This document shows, piece by piece, positions 19,101-29,301 of a stretch of DNA of 35,093 bases. The position numbers and the translations under genes were made by a program. Below the pieces are notes generated by a model. That model was not told where the DNA came from. It saw only the letters and a program-made list of their open reading frames with translations, and ran no database searches. Position 1 is the first letter of the stretch, and each line of letters begins with the position of its first letter. This DNA comes from Candidatus Methylomirabilota bacterium (lineage in GTDB: Bacteria > Methylomirabilota > Methylomirabilia > Methylomirabilales > Methylomirabilaceae). The stretch spans positions 1 to 35,093 of the forward strand of contig JACQQF010000005.1 in the NCBI GenBank assembly GCA_016207095.1. Direction: 5' to 3'.

Positions 19101-22100
19101 ATGAGCACTGAGCCCAGCAGTCGCCTCATATCCTCACTCAGGTGTTTTTCTCGTGCTGCGGCTATCTTCACGATGTTCGTTGGCTCTCTCGTGCTGGTCG
19201 GTTGGACCCTTGACATCGCAACCCTGAAGAGTGTCGCCCCTGGCCTGGTTACGATGAAGGCCAACACAGCGCTGGCCTTCCTTCTGGCTGGCGTCTCGCT
19301 GTGGCTGTTGCAGCCGGAACCCTCGCCCCAACTTTCTCCGTCTCCGGGGGGACAGGGTGGCTGGAGGCGGCCTGAGGGAAACCGCCGCCTCGCGCAGGGC
19401 CTCGCCTGCATAGTCGCGCTGATAGGGCTGCTCACGCTCAGTCAATATCTCTTCGGCTGGGACCTCGGCATTGACCAACTCCTTTTCAAGGAACCGTCTG
19501 GAGCGGTCGGAACGTTCGCCCCGGGCCGGATGGCGCCGACGACGGCGCTGAACTTTCTCATGCTCGGGCTCGCCCTGCTGCTTCTGGACGTGGAGACCCG
19601 CCGCGGCCATCGGCCCGCCCGGGTCCTTGCTCTTGCGGCAGCCGTGGTCTCCTTCTTGGCGGTTGTCGGCTACATCTACAACGTCGGAGCCCTTTACGGC
19701 ATCGCCTCCTACACGCAAATGGCTGCCCACACCGCGGTGGCGTTCACCGTGTTCCCCATCGGGCTCTTGTTCGCGCGGCCAGACCGCGGGCTGATGGCGG
19801 TCGTCACCAGCGAGGCCGCTGGTGGAGTCATGGCGCGCCGCTTGTTGCCTGCCGCGATCGGGTTCCCGCTGCTGCTCGGCTGGTTGAGATTGGAGGGCCA
19901 GCGAGCAGGGCTCTACAGTACCGAGTTTGGTCTGGCGCTCGTTGTGACCTTGATCAGCAGCGTTTTTGTAGTCCTCATTTGGTGGAATGCCCGATCCATC
20001 GATCGGCGGGATATCGAGCGCAAGCGGGCGGAGGACGCCCTGCGCGCCGCCGAGGCTCTTCGTGAGCTCCTGAAGGCCGCCCCGGACGCCATGGTGATCG
20101 TCAACCGGGAGGGCCGGATCGTCCTGGTCAACTCGCAGACGGAGAAGCTGTTCGGCTACACCCGGGAGAACCTGCTCGGCCAACCGGTGGAGACCCTGGT
20201 GCCCGAGCGCTTCCGGGGCGGGCACCCCGGCCACCGCGATGGCTACTTCGCCGATCCCCGCGCCCGGCCGATGGGGGCGGGCCTCGATCTCTTCGGCCGC
20301 CGGCGGGACGGGAGCGAGTTCCCCGCTGAGATCAGCCTGAGCCCCCTGGAGACGGCCGAGGGCATCCTCGTCACGGCAGCCATCCGCGACATCACCGAAC
20401 GCAAGCGGGCAGAAGCGGCCCTCGCCAGGCAGGCAGAGCAGATGCAGGCGCTCCGGGCGATGACAGTGGAGATCACTCAGCAGCTTGACCTCACGGACCT
20501 CTTGAACCTCGTTACCCGACGGGCAGCAGAGCTGATTGGGGTCGTCTCGGGCGCGATCTATCTCTGGGACGAGGCGACGCAGGTCCTCTCTGCGGAGGCG
20601 TGGAGCGGCCTCGGGGAGTGGATGAGAGGGGTGCACCTGAAACTCGGCGAGGGCGCGGCCGGGGTGGTCGCCCAGCGCCGGCGGGGGTTGATCGTCAACG
20701 ACTACCGGACCTCGTCGTACGCGAGCCCCCTGTTCCTGGAGCGGGCCGGATTCACTGCCGTGATCGCCGAGCCCCTTCTGCACCACGAGCAGCTTCTCGG
20801 GGTGCTCGCAATCAACAATGAGGGTACGGGACAGTCATTCACCGAGGAAGACCAAATTCTTCTGAGCCTCTTTGCCGCCCAGGCCGCCATCGCCATCCAA
20901 AATGCGCGCCTCTACCGCACCGTTCACCAGAGGGCTGAACGGATTGCAGCAATCAATCGGCTGACCAGGGCCATAGGTTCCTCGCTCGATCTCCGGGCAG
21001 TGTACGAGGCCTTCGCACAGGAAGCGAAGCACCTCATTGCATACGACCGGATGGGGATTGTGGTGCCGGACGACTCGGGCGAGGGATTGAGGATCTTCCA
21101 ACTGACTACCGACCGAGCAACAACGGCAGGGAAGGGCAGCCTCTGGCCGAACAGACCCGGCACCGGCATCGAGTGGGTCATGGACCACGGACGACCCCGA
21201 ATCGAGCGGGATCTAGGCGCAGAGCGGCTGTTCGTAGAGGACGAGGTCCTTTTCAAGGAAGGGATCCGATCCTCTGTGCGTCTACCTCTGATTGCCAAGG
21301 GAGTTGTGATTGGTGTCCTCTTCTTGGATAGCACGAGTCCAGATTGCTATACAGAGAACGATCTTGAACTCCTTGTCCCTCTGGGAGAGCAACTGGCGAT
21401 CGCCATCCATAACTCCCGCCTCTATGAGGAGATCCAAGAGGACGCCCGATTCCAGACCGCACTGGCCGAGGTCGCCAAGGCCTTCACCTCTACGATTGAG
21501 CCCATGGCGCTCTTTTCGCTTATCTGTGAGCGGATGCAGAACCTCTTCCAGGTCGATGGGTGCTATCTATGGACCCTGGACGAGACGGCTCAGGAGCTGG
21601 TGGGCGCCGCCGCCTCCGGCCATAAGTTCGAGGAGTTTACCGGTCTCAAGATCTCGATGGGTCAGGAGGATTCCCTTTCTACCAGGGTTGCGAGGATGAG
21701 AAAGCCCCAAGTCGTGGAGGACGTGGCCACCAGCGAAATCGCCGGGGCGCCCCTCGCGATCCTCTTCGACTCGAGATCGCTTCTGGCCCTGCCTCTGATG
21801 ACTAAGGAGAGTCTGATGGGGGTGGTCATTCTCAACGATATCCACGAGACCCACCGATTTGACGACGCCCTGGTTCGGCGGGCGGAGATTTTCGCCGCCC
21901 AGGCCGCCATCGCCATTGAGAACGCCCGGCTCTACGACGCATTCGGTGATTCGAAGCGGCGGTTCGAAGAGCTGTACAACCTGGGCCTAGCCATGCAGGA
22001 GCACCAGACCTTGCAAGCCGGTCTGGACCTCATCTTGAAGGGCGCGCAGACGATCCTGGGCTTCGACCGGATGAACATCCTCCTCGCCGACGCCGCGCAG

Positions 22101-23261
22101 ACGCGGCTCAGCGCCGTGGCCAGTCTGGGCGTGGAGGAGCCGCTGGAGCAGATCTATGTCCCGTTAGGGCAGGAGGGAGGGGGGATCGCGAAGGCATTCT
22201 TGGAGCGGCGTGACATCGTCTGGGAAGGCGTTGGGCAGGTGCCTGAAGCATGGCGCCTGGCCCACCCCTATTCGGGGATTAAGGCCTTCCGCTCGAGGAG
22301 CTTCGTGATTGTGCCCCTGATCGTCAGGGGGGTGGCGATCGGGGTTCTGGGCGCCGACAATAAATTAAGCCAAAAAGCCATCCCGACCGAGACGGTCCGC
22401 CTCCTGAAGACCTTCGCCTCACAGGCTGCTGTGACGATCGACAATGCCCGTCTGTACGACGAGGTGACAGGGTATGCGAAAGAGCTGGAGCAGAAGGTGG
22501 AGGAGCGGACCAAGGCCCTCAAGGAGAGCCAGGTCCAGCTCATCCAGTCGGGGAAGCTAGCCGCCGTGGGGACGCTTGCCGCCGGGGTCGCCCACGAGCT
22601 GAACCAGCCCCTGATGGTCATCCGGGGGTATGCCCAAGAGCTGCTGGGAGATGAGCGGATCGCCGACGAGGAGATCAGAGAAGACCTGGGCCGCATCGAG
22701 GGCCAGACGACGCGAATGTCGGCCATCATCAGCCACCTTCGGGACTTCTCCCGCCAGTCGAAGGGGACGCGGCAGGTGACCGACCTAAACCAGGTCGTGA
22801 CGCATGCCTTGACCTTCCTCGGCCAGCAGTTGAAGACCCGGAACATCGAGGTTGTCCAGGAGCTCAACACGGCCCTCCCCACAGTCTGGGCGGACCCGCT
22901 CCAGATTGAGCAGATCCTGCTGAATCTGGTCACGAACGCCCGCGACGCCATGGAGAAAGTCGGGAAAGGGGTCGTTGTCATCCGCACCGAGCAGGCGGGG
23001 GACGCCCGGGTCGCTCTCAGCGTCACCGACACCGGCCCCGGGATCCCCTCCGACCTTCAGGGGCGGATCTTCGATCCCTTCTTCACCACGAAAGAGGTCG
23101 GCAAGGGGACCGGCCTGGGGCTGAGCATCTGTCACGGGATCGCGGAGGAGCACGGGGGGGAACTCCGGGTGGAAAGCCCGGTGGCCGAGGACCGGGGCGC
23201 CCGCTTCACGCTTGTGCTGCCGCGCTCCCTCAGGGATGCCAGTGGAGGGGAGCGGGGATGA
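19101..23261 (+). CDS. Membrane histidine kinase: 8TM-PAS-GAF-GAF-GAF-GAF-HisKA-HATPase
   Basis: A 1386-residue sensor. About eight hydrophobic segments lie in residues 17-296 (for example [48 protein letters not shown]), resembling MASE-type integral membrane sensors. PAS follows at about 320-435 (ending [12 protein letters not shown]), then four GAF domains at about 455-615, 620-785, 795-950 and 955-1120. The DHp is NtrB-like ([12 protein letters not shown], His1165), and the ATPase has [16 protein letters not shown] and [14 protein letters not shown]. The fourth GAF is homologous to the GAFs of the 11678 and 14874 kinases. A Pro/Gly-rich stretch at residues 73-95 between TM2 and TM3 is probably repeat-derived. 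GAAGGA precedes ATG 19101. The stop overlaps the next receiver by 4 nt, marking it as partner. Confidence 0.95.
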   Translation: MSTEPSSRLISSLRCFSRAAAIFTMFVGSLVLVGWTLDIATLKSVAPGLVTMKANTALAFLLAGVSLWLLQPEPSPQLSPSPGGQGGWRRPEGNRRLAQGLACIVALIGLLTLSQYLFGWDLGIDQLLFKEPSGAVGTFAPGRMAPTTALNFLMLGLALLLLDVETRRGHRPARVLALAAAVVSFLAVVGYIYNVGALYGIASYTQMAAHTAVAFTVFPIGLLFARPDRGLMAVVTSEAAGGVMARRLLPAAIGFPLLLGWLRLEGQRAGLYSTEFGLALVVTLISSVFVVLIWWNARSIDRRDIERKRAEDALRAAEALRELLKAAPDAMVIVNREGRIVLVNSQTEKLFGYTRENLLGQPVETLVPERFRGGHPGHRDGYFADPRARPMGAGLDLFGRRRDGSEFPAEISLSPLETAEGILVTAAIRDITERKRAEAALARQAEQMQALRAMTVEITQQLDLTDLLNLVTRRAAELIGVVSGAIYLWDEATQVLSAEAWSGLGEWMRGVHLKLGEGAAGVVAQRRRGLIVNDYRTSSYASPLFLERAGFTAVIAEPLLHHEQLLGVLAINNEGTGQSFTEEDQILLSLFAAQAAIAIQNARLYRTVHQRAERIAAINRLTRAIGSSLDLRAVYEAFAQEAKHLIAYDRMGIVVPDDSGEGLRIFQLTTDRATTAGKGSLWPNRPGTGIEWVMDHGRPRIERDLGAERLFVEDEVLFKEGIRSSVRLPLIAKGVVIGVLFLDSTSPDCYTENDLELLVPLGEQLAIAIHNSRLYEEIQEDARFQTALAEVAKAFTSTIEPMALFSLICERMQNLFQVDGCYLWTLDETAQELVGAAASGHKFEEFTGLKISMGQEDSLSTRVARMRKPQVVEDVATSEIAGAPLAILFDSRSLLALPLMTKESLMGVVILNDIHETHRFDDALVRRAEIFAAQAAIAIENARLYDAFGDSKRRFEELYNLGLAMQEHQTLQAGLDLILKGAQTILGFDRMNILLADAAQTRLSAVASLGVEEPLEQIYVPLGQEGGGIAKAFLERRDIVWEGVGQVPEAWRLAHPYSGIKAFRSRSFVIVPLIVRGVAIGVLGADNKLSQKAIPTETVRLLKTFASQAAVTIDNARLYDEVTGYAKELEQKVEERTKALKESQVQLIQSGKLAAVGTLAAGVAHELNQPLMVIRGYAQELLGDERIADEEIREDLGRIEGQTTRMSAIISHLRDFSRQSKGTRQVTDLNQVVTHALTFLGQQLKTRNIEVVQELNTALPTVWADPLQIEQILLNLVTNARDAMEKVGKGVVVIRTEQAGDARVALSVTDTGPGIPSDLQGRIFDPFFTTKEVGKGTGLGLSICHGIAEEHGGELRVESPVAEDRGARFTLVLPRSLRDASGGERG
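19315..19378 (+). repeat. Possible in-frame C/G-rich palindromic insertion in the membrane kinase
   Basis: A C-rich arm (from about 19318) is followed by a G-rich arm (to about 19378), encoding [15 protein letters not shown] in the loop between the second and third membrane segments. It resembles the LPSPLEGEG element in cheA but is more degenerate. Confidence 0.4.
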
Positions 23262-23647
23262 CGGTTGTGCGCATCCTTCTGGTCGATGACGAGGAGGCGA
23301 TCCGCCGGCTCCTGGCCCGGCGGCTCACGCGTCGGGGATACGCGGTCACCACCGCGACCGACGGGAGCCAGGCCCTCGCCATGTTGGAGCAAGGCGCATT
23401 TGACCTCGCCATCTTAGACTACATGATGCCCGGGATGAATGGCCTCGAGCTGGCGGCACAGTGCCGCCTTCGGTACCCGGACTTGAAAGTCCTCATACTG
23501 ACCGGGTCGCCGGTCATCGTGGAGATTGAAGCGCATGGGTATCTCTGCCTGCGGAAGCCGCTCCAGAACCTGGAGGAGCTGGACCAAGCCATCGAGCGGT
23601 CTCTGGCCACGGAGGTGACCGAGCCTCTGGAGGGAGGCGGGCAATGA
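23258..23647 (+). CDS. Single-domain response regulator
   Basis: A 129-residue receiver with LVDDE, phosphoacceptor Asp54 ([15 protein letters not shown]), Thr in ILTGS and Lys in LRKPLQ. Its ATG overlaps the kinase stop (ATGA), and its own stop overlaps the following receiver the same way, so four genes from 19101 to 24704 are translationally coupled. No output domain is present, only a short acidic/Gly tail. Confidence 0.93.
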   Translation: MTVVRILLVDDEEAIRRLLARRLTRRGYAVTTATDGSQALAMLEQGAFDLAILDYMMPGMNGLELAAQCRLRYPDLKVLILTGSPVIVEIEAHGYLCLRKPLQNLEELDQAIERSLATEVTEPLEGGGQ

Positions 23648-24024
23648 GCGGGCGGCGCATCCTTGTGGTGGATGACGACAAGGACGTGGTCGTTTTCCTC
23701 AGTCGGCTCCTCCAGCGAGCCGGCTACACGGTCCTGACCGCCCAGGACGCCTCGCAGGCGGTGATGCAGGCCCATCAGGAGAGGCCGGACCTCATTCTGA
23801 CCGACATGACGATGCCCGCTGGCGGCGGCTTCAGCATTCTGGATCGCCTGAAGGCGTCCACGACGACAACCGGCACCATCCCGATCATCGTCCTCACCGG
23901 CAACGACGACGCCGAGGTCGAGGCTCGCGCCCTGGCCGGGGGGGCGATCCGCCTCTTGCGAAAGCCGTGCGACAACGCCGTCCTGTTGGAGTGTATCAAG
24001 ACTGCCTTCGGCGAGGGAGGATGA
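23644..24024 (+). CDS. Single-domain response regulator
   Basis: A 126-residue receiver with VVDDD, phosphoacceptor Asp54 (LILTDMTMPAGGGF), Thr in VLTGN and Lys in LRKPCD. It is coupled by 4-nt overlaps to the receivers on both sides. The D-loop reads MPAGGGF where MPxMDG is usual, so the residues around the active site are slightly atypical. Confidence 0.92.
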   Translation: MSGRRILVVDDDKDVVVFLSRLLQRAGYTVLTAQDASQAVMQAHQERPDLILTDMTMPAGGGFSILDRLKASTTTTGTIPIIVLTGNDDAEVEARALAGGAIRLLRKPCDNAVLLECIKTAFGEGG

Positions 24025-24704
24025 TCGTGCAGGCGCGAGTGCTCGTGGTCGATGATGATGTGGAGATCTGCACCTTGCTCTCGCGTCACCTGCGCCAGTT
24101 GGGTTATATCGTGGAGGAGGCCGGGGACGGGGAGGAGGCCCTGGCGCTGGTGGGCAAAGTCGTCCCGGACGTGGTGGTGACCGATATGGCGATGCCGCGC
24201 CTGGATGGCCTGGGGCTCCTGAAAGCGCTTCAGCGTCAGGACCCCGATCTGCCCGTCATTGTCCTCACTGGGCACGGGTCATTAGAGAACGCCATCCAAG
24301 CGATGCGGGAGGGGGTCCTCTTCGACTATATGCTGAAGCCGTTGCCCAACCTCGCCCTGCTGGAGCTGGCGGTCCGGCGCGCGCTGGAGATCCGCCAGCT
24401 CCGCGACCGGGCCCGGGAGGCAGACCAGGTCGTGGCCATGCGCGAGCTGGCCGTGACCGCGAGCGACCGAATCCTGAATCCCTTGAACGTCATTGCTCTC
24501 AGCTTGGCGACACTCTCCCGCGAGGGGATCACTTCGGAGACCAGGGCTAATGCCGTGGCGACCATCGAGCAGGCGATCGGTACCATTACACATGTCGTCC
24601 GCCAAATGCGTGCAGTAGCCCGGTATGTCCCCCGAGAGGTCACGCGTGGCCTGCGCGAGATCGATCTGGAGAATGCGACGACGGTGCAGCAAGACTCTGA
24701 GTAG
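24021..24704 (+). CDS. Response regulator: receiver plus His-less DHp-like helical domain
   Basis: The start ATG 24021 overlaps the previous stop (ATGA) and follows GAGGGAGG; a longer in-frame start at 23967 would overlap the neighbour needlessly. The protein has 227 residues. The receiver (1-125) has VVDDD, Asp55 (VVVTDMAMPRLDGLG), Thr in VLTGH and Lys in MLKPLP. The C-terminal 100 residues are helical and resemble an NtrB-type dimerisation helix: ASDRILNPLNVI aligns with [11 protein letters not shown] of the 19101 kinase, but the phosphoacceptor His position is Asp. No ATPase domain follows. It may be a dimerising or decoy regulator for that kinase; the function is inferred only. Confidence 0.88.
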   Translation: MIVQARVLVVDDDVEICTLLSRHLRQLGYIVEEAGDGEEALALVGKVVPDVVVTDMAMPRLDGLGLLKALQRQDPDLPVIVLTGHGSLENAIQAMREGVLFDYMLKPLPNLALLELAVRRALEIRQLRDRAREADQVVAMRELAVTASDRILNPLNVIALSLATLSREGITSETRANAVATIEQAIGTITHVVRQMRAVARYVPREVTRGLREIDLENATTVQQDSE

Positions 24705-24750
24705 TAGAGTGACATTGGAGTCGGGAGTCGGTCAGATATAGTCGGGGGGG

Positions 24751-27066
24751 ATGCGCGCCGTGTCGAAACCGTTGGGTCAGATCCTGATCGAAGCCAACAT
24801 TCTTCAGCCCGAGCAGCTTGAGCGGGCTCTGAAGCTTCAGGGGCCGGTTCATGAGCCGTTGGGGCGGCTGCTGGTCAGACAGGGGCTGGCGACAGAGGAG
24901 CAGATCGCGCAGGCGCTCGCGACACAGTTCAACATCCCGTACGTCCGGCTGGCGTCGGCTGTCGTGGAGCCGAAGGCCCTGAAGCTGGTCCCCCTCGCCA
25001 TGGCCGAGAAGCACACGGTGTGCCCCCTCTCGCTGGAGGGCAAGGCGCTGCTCCTCGTGATGGCCGATCCGCTGAACCTGGAAACCGTCCGGGATGTGGA
25101 GTTCCGCGCCGGGCTTCGAGTCCGGCCGGCCATCTCGACGGCGACCGAGATCCGTGACGCCATCGCCCGCTGCTATGTCTTTGATGAGTCCCTCGCCCCC
25201 TTCATGCGGAATCTGAAGGAGCAGGCGGAAGTTCAGGTGGAGACCCTGACCGAGCTCCCGGGTGGCGGAGAGGGCTTGGACCTGAAGAAGCATGGCGAAA
25301 CGACCCCGGTTGTCAAGATGGTCAACCTCCTGATCAGTGAAGGGATCAAGGCGCGGGCGAGCGATATTCATATCGAACCCGGGGTGGGTGAGGTCGCCGT
25401 GCGAAACCGAGTTGACGGCGTCCTCCGGGATGCGCTCCAGATCCCCAAGTGGATCCATGCCGGCGTGGTCTCGCGCCTGAAGATCCTCGCCAATCTCGAT
25501 ATTGCCGAGCGCCGCCTCCCTCAGGACGGGCGGATCAAGGTCAAGGTCGGCGAGAGTGCCTTGGACCTGCGGGTCTCCACCCTCCCCACCCATTGCGGGG
25601 AGAAGGTGGTGCTGAGGCTGCTGGATCCGGCCCGAGACCTGCTGACCCTGGAGCACGTCGGCCTCGATCCGGCGCAGCGTCAGCTTCTCCAGGCGGCCCT
25701 GGTCCAGCCACAGGGGACGATCCTCGTGACCGGTCCGACCGGCAGTGGCAAGACCTCGACCCTGTACGCCGCCATCTCCTACCTCAAGTCCTCCCGGACC
25801 AACATCGTGACCATCGAGAACCCGATCGAGTTCCAGATGAAGGGGGTGAACCAGGTCCAGGTGAATGAGCAGGCCGGGTTGACGTTCGCCTCCAGCTTCC
25901 GCTCCATCCTCCGTCAGGACCCCGATGTGATCATGGTGGGGGAGATCCGGGACCACGAAACGGCGGAGATCGCCTTTCAGGCGTCGCTGACCGGCCACCT
26001 TGTGTTCAGCACCCTCCACACCAACGACGCCATCTCGGCCATCACCCGCCTTGTGGACCTGGGGGTCGAGCCGTTCCTGGTGGCCTCCTCCGTCACGCTC
26101 GTTGTGGCCCAGCGGCTGATGCGGCGTCTCTGTGGTCACTGCCGCGAACCGTTCCAACCCACCGGCGATGTGGCGAGACGGCTGAGGTTGGATGATGGTT
26201 CCGTCCCCGTCTTCCGGGGCAAGGGGTGCGATCGATGCCAGGGAACAGGCTATCAAGGACGGGTTGGTGTCTTCGAGTTCTTTTCGCTCGATGCCAGGAT
26301 GCGGGAGCTGATCGGCCAGCGGGCCTCGGAGGGGAGCTTGCGGCGGGAGGCCAACGCCAAGGGGTTTGTGAGCCTGATCGAGGCGGCGGCCGGGAAGGTT
26401 CGCCAGGGATTGACCAGCCCGGACGAGGTCCTTCGGGTCATCGTGGGCGACGAAGCGGTCCAGGACCGGTGCTCGTCCTGCGGGGGGAAGATCGAGGCTG
26501 GCTTCGTGGTCTGTCCTGCCTGCCAGACGGTCCTCAAGCCCCAGTGCGCCTCGTGCCGTCAAGATCTCATGCCCGAGTGGAAGGCCTGCCCCTTCTGCTC
26601 CGCTCCTACGGCGCCGGTGACCAGCGCCCCAGTCCCGACGGCGACTGTCCCCAGGGCGCCGGCGCCGGCTGTGGAGACAAAGCCGGTGAAGATTCTCGTT
26701 GTGGATGACGAGGAGGACGTGAGGCGGATCGTGGCGCTTGCACTCCGGAAGCTGCCATTTCCGGCGGAGATCCTGACGGCAGCGAACGGCATAGAGGCGC
26801 TCCAGGTGGTCGAGGCCGAGCGGCCGAGCCTTGTCGTCCTGGACCTGATGATGCCGCAGATGGATGGGCTTGAGGTCTGCCGACGCCTCCGCGAAAATAT
26901 CACGACCGCCTTCATCCCGATCCTCATGCTGACGGCGCGAGGAGAGAGCGAGACCAAAACCCAGGCCTTCCAGGTCGGGACAGACGATTACTTAGTCAAG
27001 CCTTTCGAGGTCAAGGAGTTGAACGCGAGGGTCGGTCGGCTCTTGCGGCGGACCTATGGGGTATAG
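24751..27066 (+). CDS. PilB/GspE-type assembly ATPase with zinc ribbons and C-terminal receiver
   Basis: A 771-residue protein. N-terminal MshEN-like repeats (LGQILIEANILQPEQL, LGRLLVRQGLATEEQI) occupy 1-150; in MshE/PilB relatives these can bind cyclic-di-GMP. The ATPase has Walker A GPTGSGKTS (Lys334), Walker B IMVGEIRDHETAE, the His box FSTLHTND and the tetracysteine CGHC/CDRC motif. It drives extension of type IV pili or type II pseudopili. After about residue 570 come more CxxC pairs (CSSC, CPAC, CASC, CPFC), a double zinc ribbon, then a Pro/Ala/Thr linker and a receiver at about 648-771 (VVDDE, Asp698 in LVVLDLMMPQMDGLE, Lys in LVKPFE). A receiver on the motor suggests direct control by phosphorylation. 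No other pilus gene is in the window. Only a G-run precedes ATG 24751; GTG 24760 is an alternative. Confidence 0.95.
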   Translation: MRAVSKPLGQILIEANILQPEQLERALKLQGPVHEPLGRLLVRQGLATEEQIAQALATQFNIPYVRLASAVVEPKALKLVPLAMAEKHTVCPLSLEGKALLLVMADPLNLETVRDVEFRAGLRVRPAISTATEIRDAIARCYVFDESLAPFMRNLKEQAEVQVETLTELPGGGEGLDLKKHGETTPVVKMVNLLISEGIKARASDIHIEPGVGEVAVRNRVDGVLRDALQIPKWIHAGVVSRLKILANLDIAERRLPQDGRIKVKVGESALDLRVSTLPTHCGEKVVLRLLDPARDLLTLEHVGLDPAQRQLLQAALVQPQGTILVTGPTGSGKTSTLYAAISYLKSSRTNIVTIENPIEFQMKGVNQVQVNEQAGLTFASSFRSILRQDPDVIMVGEIRDHETAEIAFQASLTGHLVFSTLHTNDAISAITRLVDLGVEPFLVASSVTLVVAQRLMRRLCGHCREPFQPTGDVARRLRLDDGSVPVFRGKGCDRCQGTGYQGRVGVFEFFSLDARMRELIGQRASEGSLRREANAKGFVSLIEAAAGKVRQGLTSPDEVLRVIVGDEAVQDRCSSCGGKIEAGFVVCPACQTVLKPQCASCRQDLMPEWKACPFCSAPTAPVTSAPVPTATVPRAPAPAVETKPVKILVVDDEEDVRRIVALALRKLPFPAEILTAANGIEALQVVEAERPSLVVLDLMMPQMDGLEVCRRLRENITTAFIPILMLTARGESETKTQAFQVGTDDYLVKPFEVKELNARVGRLLRRTYGV

Positions 27067-27071
27067 ATAGG

Positions 27072-29138
27072 ATGGGGATGTCGGAGGACCCGCAGCAGCT
27101 CCAGCGTGAGGAAGCGGCGCGCACTGGGGACCACCAGTGGGCCGAGGAGAGGGATCGCCTGTATGCCGTCTTCGAGGCGACCTCTGACGGGATTGCTCTG
27201 TTTGACCCTGAAGGCCGGCTGCTGCTGGTCAACCTGATTTTCCGAAAGTACTTCGGGCTGGTTCCTGAAGGATTGTCCCATCGGGATCCGGGTTCTACCC
27301 TCGAATTCTTAACGTCCCGTGCCAAGAACCCGGTGGAGTTCGAGCGGAGGTTCCGGGCGCTCATCCTCCATCCCGATACGACAGAACGCGATACCATCGA
27401 GTTGGCTCTCCCTCACCCCCGCGTCCTCCTTCGAGTGCGCACCCCGGTACGGGATGAGCGGGGAAAGCTGGTCGGCCACGTGCATACCCTTCGGGATGTG
27501 ACCAGCGAGCGGGAGATGGCTCAGATGAAGTCGGGGTTCATCTCCACCGTCTCTCATGAGCTCCGCACCCCCCTCACCTCTATCAAGGGGTCCCTCCAAC
27601 TCATCATGGAGAGTCCGCAGGACCTGCTCCCCTTCCAGCAGGAGTTGCTGAGCATCTGTCTGAGGAACGCCGATCGCCTGATCCATCTCGTCAACGACGT
27701 CCTGGATTTCTCCAGGATCGAGGCGGGCAAGCTCAGGCTGAAGCTTGCCGATCACACGGTGTCCCGCCTCATCGAGCTTGCCCTCGCCGGCGTCAGGGCT
27801 CAGGCCGAGGAGCGGCAGAGCCCCATCGAGGTGAACTTGCCCCCGGATCTGCCTCCGGTCCGGGCTGACCGGGATCGAATGGTCCAGGTGCTGACCAACC
27901 TTCTGGACAACGCCATCAAGTTCTCCCGCCCGGGCGGGCGAGTGCAGGTCGGGGCGAGGTTGAGGAGCACCGCATGGGATGAGGAGAGCCGTGCCTACGT
28001 GCAGAGGGGACTTGATCCTGCGATCGAAATAAGCGTTACCGACCAAGGCCGAGGCATCGCGCCCCACGATCTCGACAAGCTCTTCCTATCCTTTCAGCAG
28101 GCGGATCCCTCAGCAACGAAAGAGACCTCGGGGACGGGACTGGGCTTGGCCATCTGCAAGGGGATCGTCGAAGAGCACGGCGGCAAGATCTGGGCCGGTT
28201 CGGAGGGGCTCGGCCACGGGACCACCGTCAGCGTTCTGCTTCCCCAGGCAGGCCCCCCACGGCGCCGTGTCCTGGTGGCTGATGACGACCCCCAGTTCGC
28301 CAGCCTCGTGATCGAGATTCTCGGGAGTGCAAGGTATGCGGTGACCTCCGCTCCTGATGGAGAGATTACCCTGCAGACGATCCAGCAGGCCGTGCCGGAT
28401 CTGCTGATCCTGGATCTGTTACTTCCTGGAGTGGATGGGTGGGAGGTCCTGAAGGCCCTCCGTGCGAAGTCCTCTACGAGTGACCTGCCGATTCTGGTCG
28501 TGACCTCCCTTGACGCCGGTGACGCAGAGAAGACGCTTGCGCTTGGAGCAGACGAGTACCTGAGCAAACCGATCTCTCCCTCTGTCTTGACTGACACCGT
28601 CAGTCGCCTCATGGCCGAAGCGGAGCGCCGGCGGCGAGAGGCCGAGGAGGAGAAGACGGCCGAGAGATTGGCGGCGACCGGCGCCCGGCCAGTGCCAGGA
28701 GCCGCGCCGCGCCGGCCCCGCGTCCTGGTGGTCGAGGACAATCCAGTGAGCCTAGAATTGATGGTTGAACTGCTCGTACCCAGGGGCTTCGAGGTTCATG
28801 CGTGCAGCGATGGGGGGGAGGTCATGCGCCTCGCCAAAGCGCATCGCCCGGACCTCATCCTGCTCGACATCAACCTGCCGAATATCGATGGTTTGACATT
28901 GGCCCGGACGCTTCGGGAAGATCCTGAGACGCGGGCCACAACGATTCTCGCAGTCAGCGCCTACGCCATGGCCGGCGACGAAGAACGGGTGCTCACAGCG
29001 GGGTGCGATGGGTTCATCGCCAAACCGATCGACACCAAGACCGTGCTCTCCACGATCTCGACGTTCCTCCAACGGAGCAGAAGCCCGGAGGCCGATCGCG
29101 AGGAGGCCAGCCGCAGCTTCGAAGTGGAAAAGGCTTGA
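27072..29138 (+). CDS. Hybrid histidine kinase PAS-HisKA-HATPase-REC-REC
   Basis: A 688-residue soluble hybrid kinase. PAS about 28-148 (LYAVFEATSDGIALFDPEG); DHp with VSHELRTPL (His162); ATPase with NLLDNAIKF, DQGRGI and GTGLGLAICKGIVEEHGG; first receiver about 395-515 (ADDDP, LLILDLLLPGVDGWE, LSKPIS); a charged coiled coil (about 520-545, RRRREAEEEK); second receiver about 555-675 (VVEDN, LILLDINLPNIDGL, IAKPID). The second receiver resembles the single-domain proteins at 5901 and 13743. No HPt is fused, so an external HPt (CheA or the 628 ORF) would be needed for a full relay. It starts six nt after the PilB-like gene. ATG 27078 is an alternative start with a better placed AGG. Confidence 0.95.
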   Translation: MGMSEDPQQLQREEAARTGDHQWAEERDRLYAVFEATSDGIALFDPEGRLLLVNLIFRKYFGLVPEGLSHRDPGSTLEFLTSRAKNPVEFERRFRALILHPDTTERDTIELALPHPRVLLRVRTPVRDERGKLVGHVHTLRDVTSEREMAQMKSGFISTVSHELRTPLTSIKGSLQLIMESPQDLLPFQQELLSICLRNADRLIHLVNDVLDFSRIEAGKLRLKLADHTVSRLIELALAGVRAQAEERQSPIEVNLPPDLPPVRADRDRMVQVLTNLLDNAIKFSRPGGRVQVGARLRSTAWDEESRAYVQRGLDPAIEISVTDQGRGIAPHDLDKLFLSFQQADPSATKETSGTGLGLAICKGIVEEHGGKIWAGSEGLGHGTTVSVLLPQAGPPRRRVLVADDDPQFASLVIEILGSARYAVTSAPDGEITLQTIQQAVPDLLILDLLLPGVDGWEVLKALRAKSSTSDLPILVVTSLDAGDAEKTLALGADEYLSKPISPSVLTDTVSRLMAEAERRRREAEEEKTAERLAATGARPVPGAAPRRPRVLVVEDNPVSLELMVELLVPRGFEVHACSDGGEVMRLAKAHRPDLILLDINLPNIDGLTLARTLREDPETRATTILAVSAYAMAGDEERVLTAGCDGFIAKPIDTKTVLSTISTFLQRSRSPEADREEASRSFEVEKA

Positions 29139-29164
29139 CACTCGACCGTCATTCTTGCTAGATT
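29135..29164 (+). promoter_or_regulatory. Predicted sigma-70-type promoter for the M23 peptidase gene
   Basis: A perfect TTGACA (29135-29140) and a TAGATT -10 candidate (29159-29164) are separated by 18 nt. The -35 box contains the stop codon of the preceding hybrid kinase. The gene start is about 138 nt downstream. Confidence 0.55.
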
Positions 29165-29301
29165 GCTGCGATAGTTTTTCACGGCCGGGGTTGTGCGTTG
29201 CCACCGATTGCCTCCATCGGGGCTCCTAGTGGTCGCTGCGGCAGGCGTGACGAAAGTCTTCCGCCACCCAAACCATCCCGGAAGGGAAAGGAAATAGATC
29301 G

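Noticed and set aside
24640..26562. Long minus-strand open frames (here 640 codons; also 19134-20786 and 30248-32032)
   Set aside because: They lie opposite strongly supported kinase, PilB-like and SecA genes, are rich in Arg/Pro/His/Leu with no recognisable domain, and are the usual by-product of high GC on the opposite strand.
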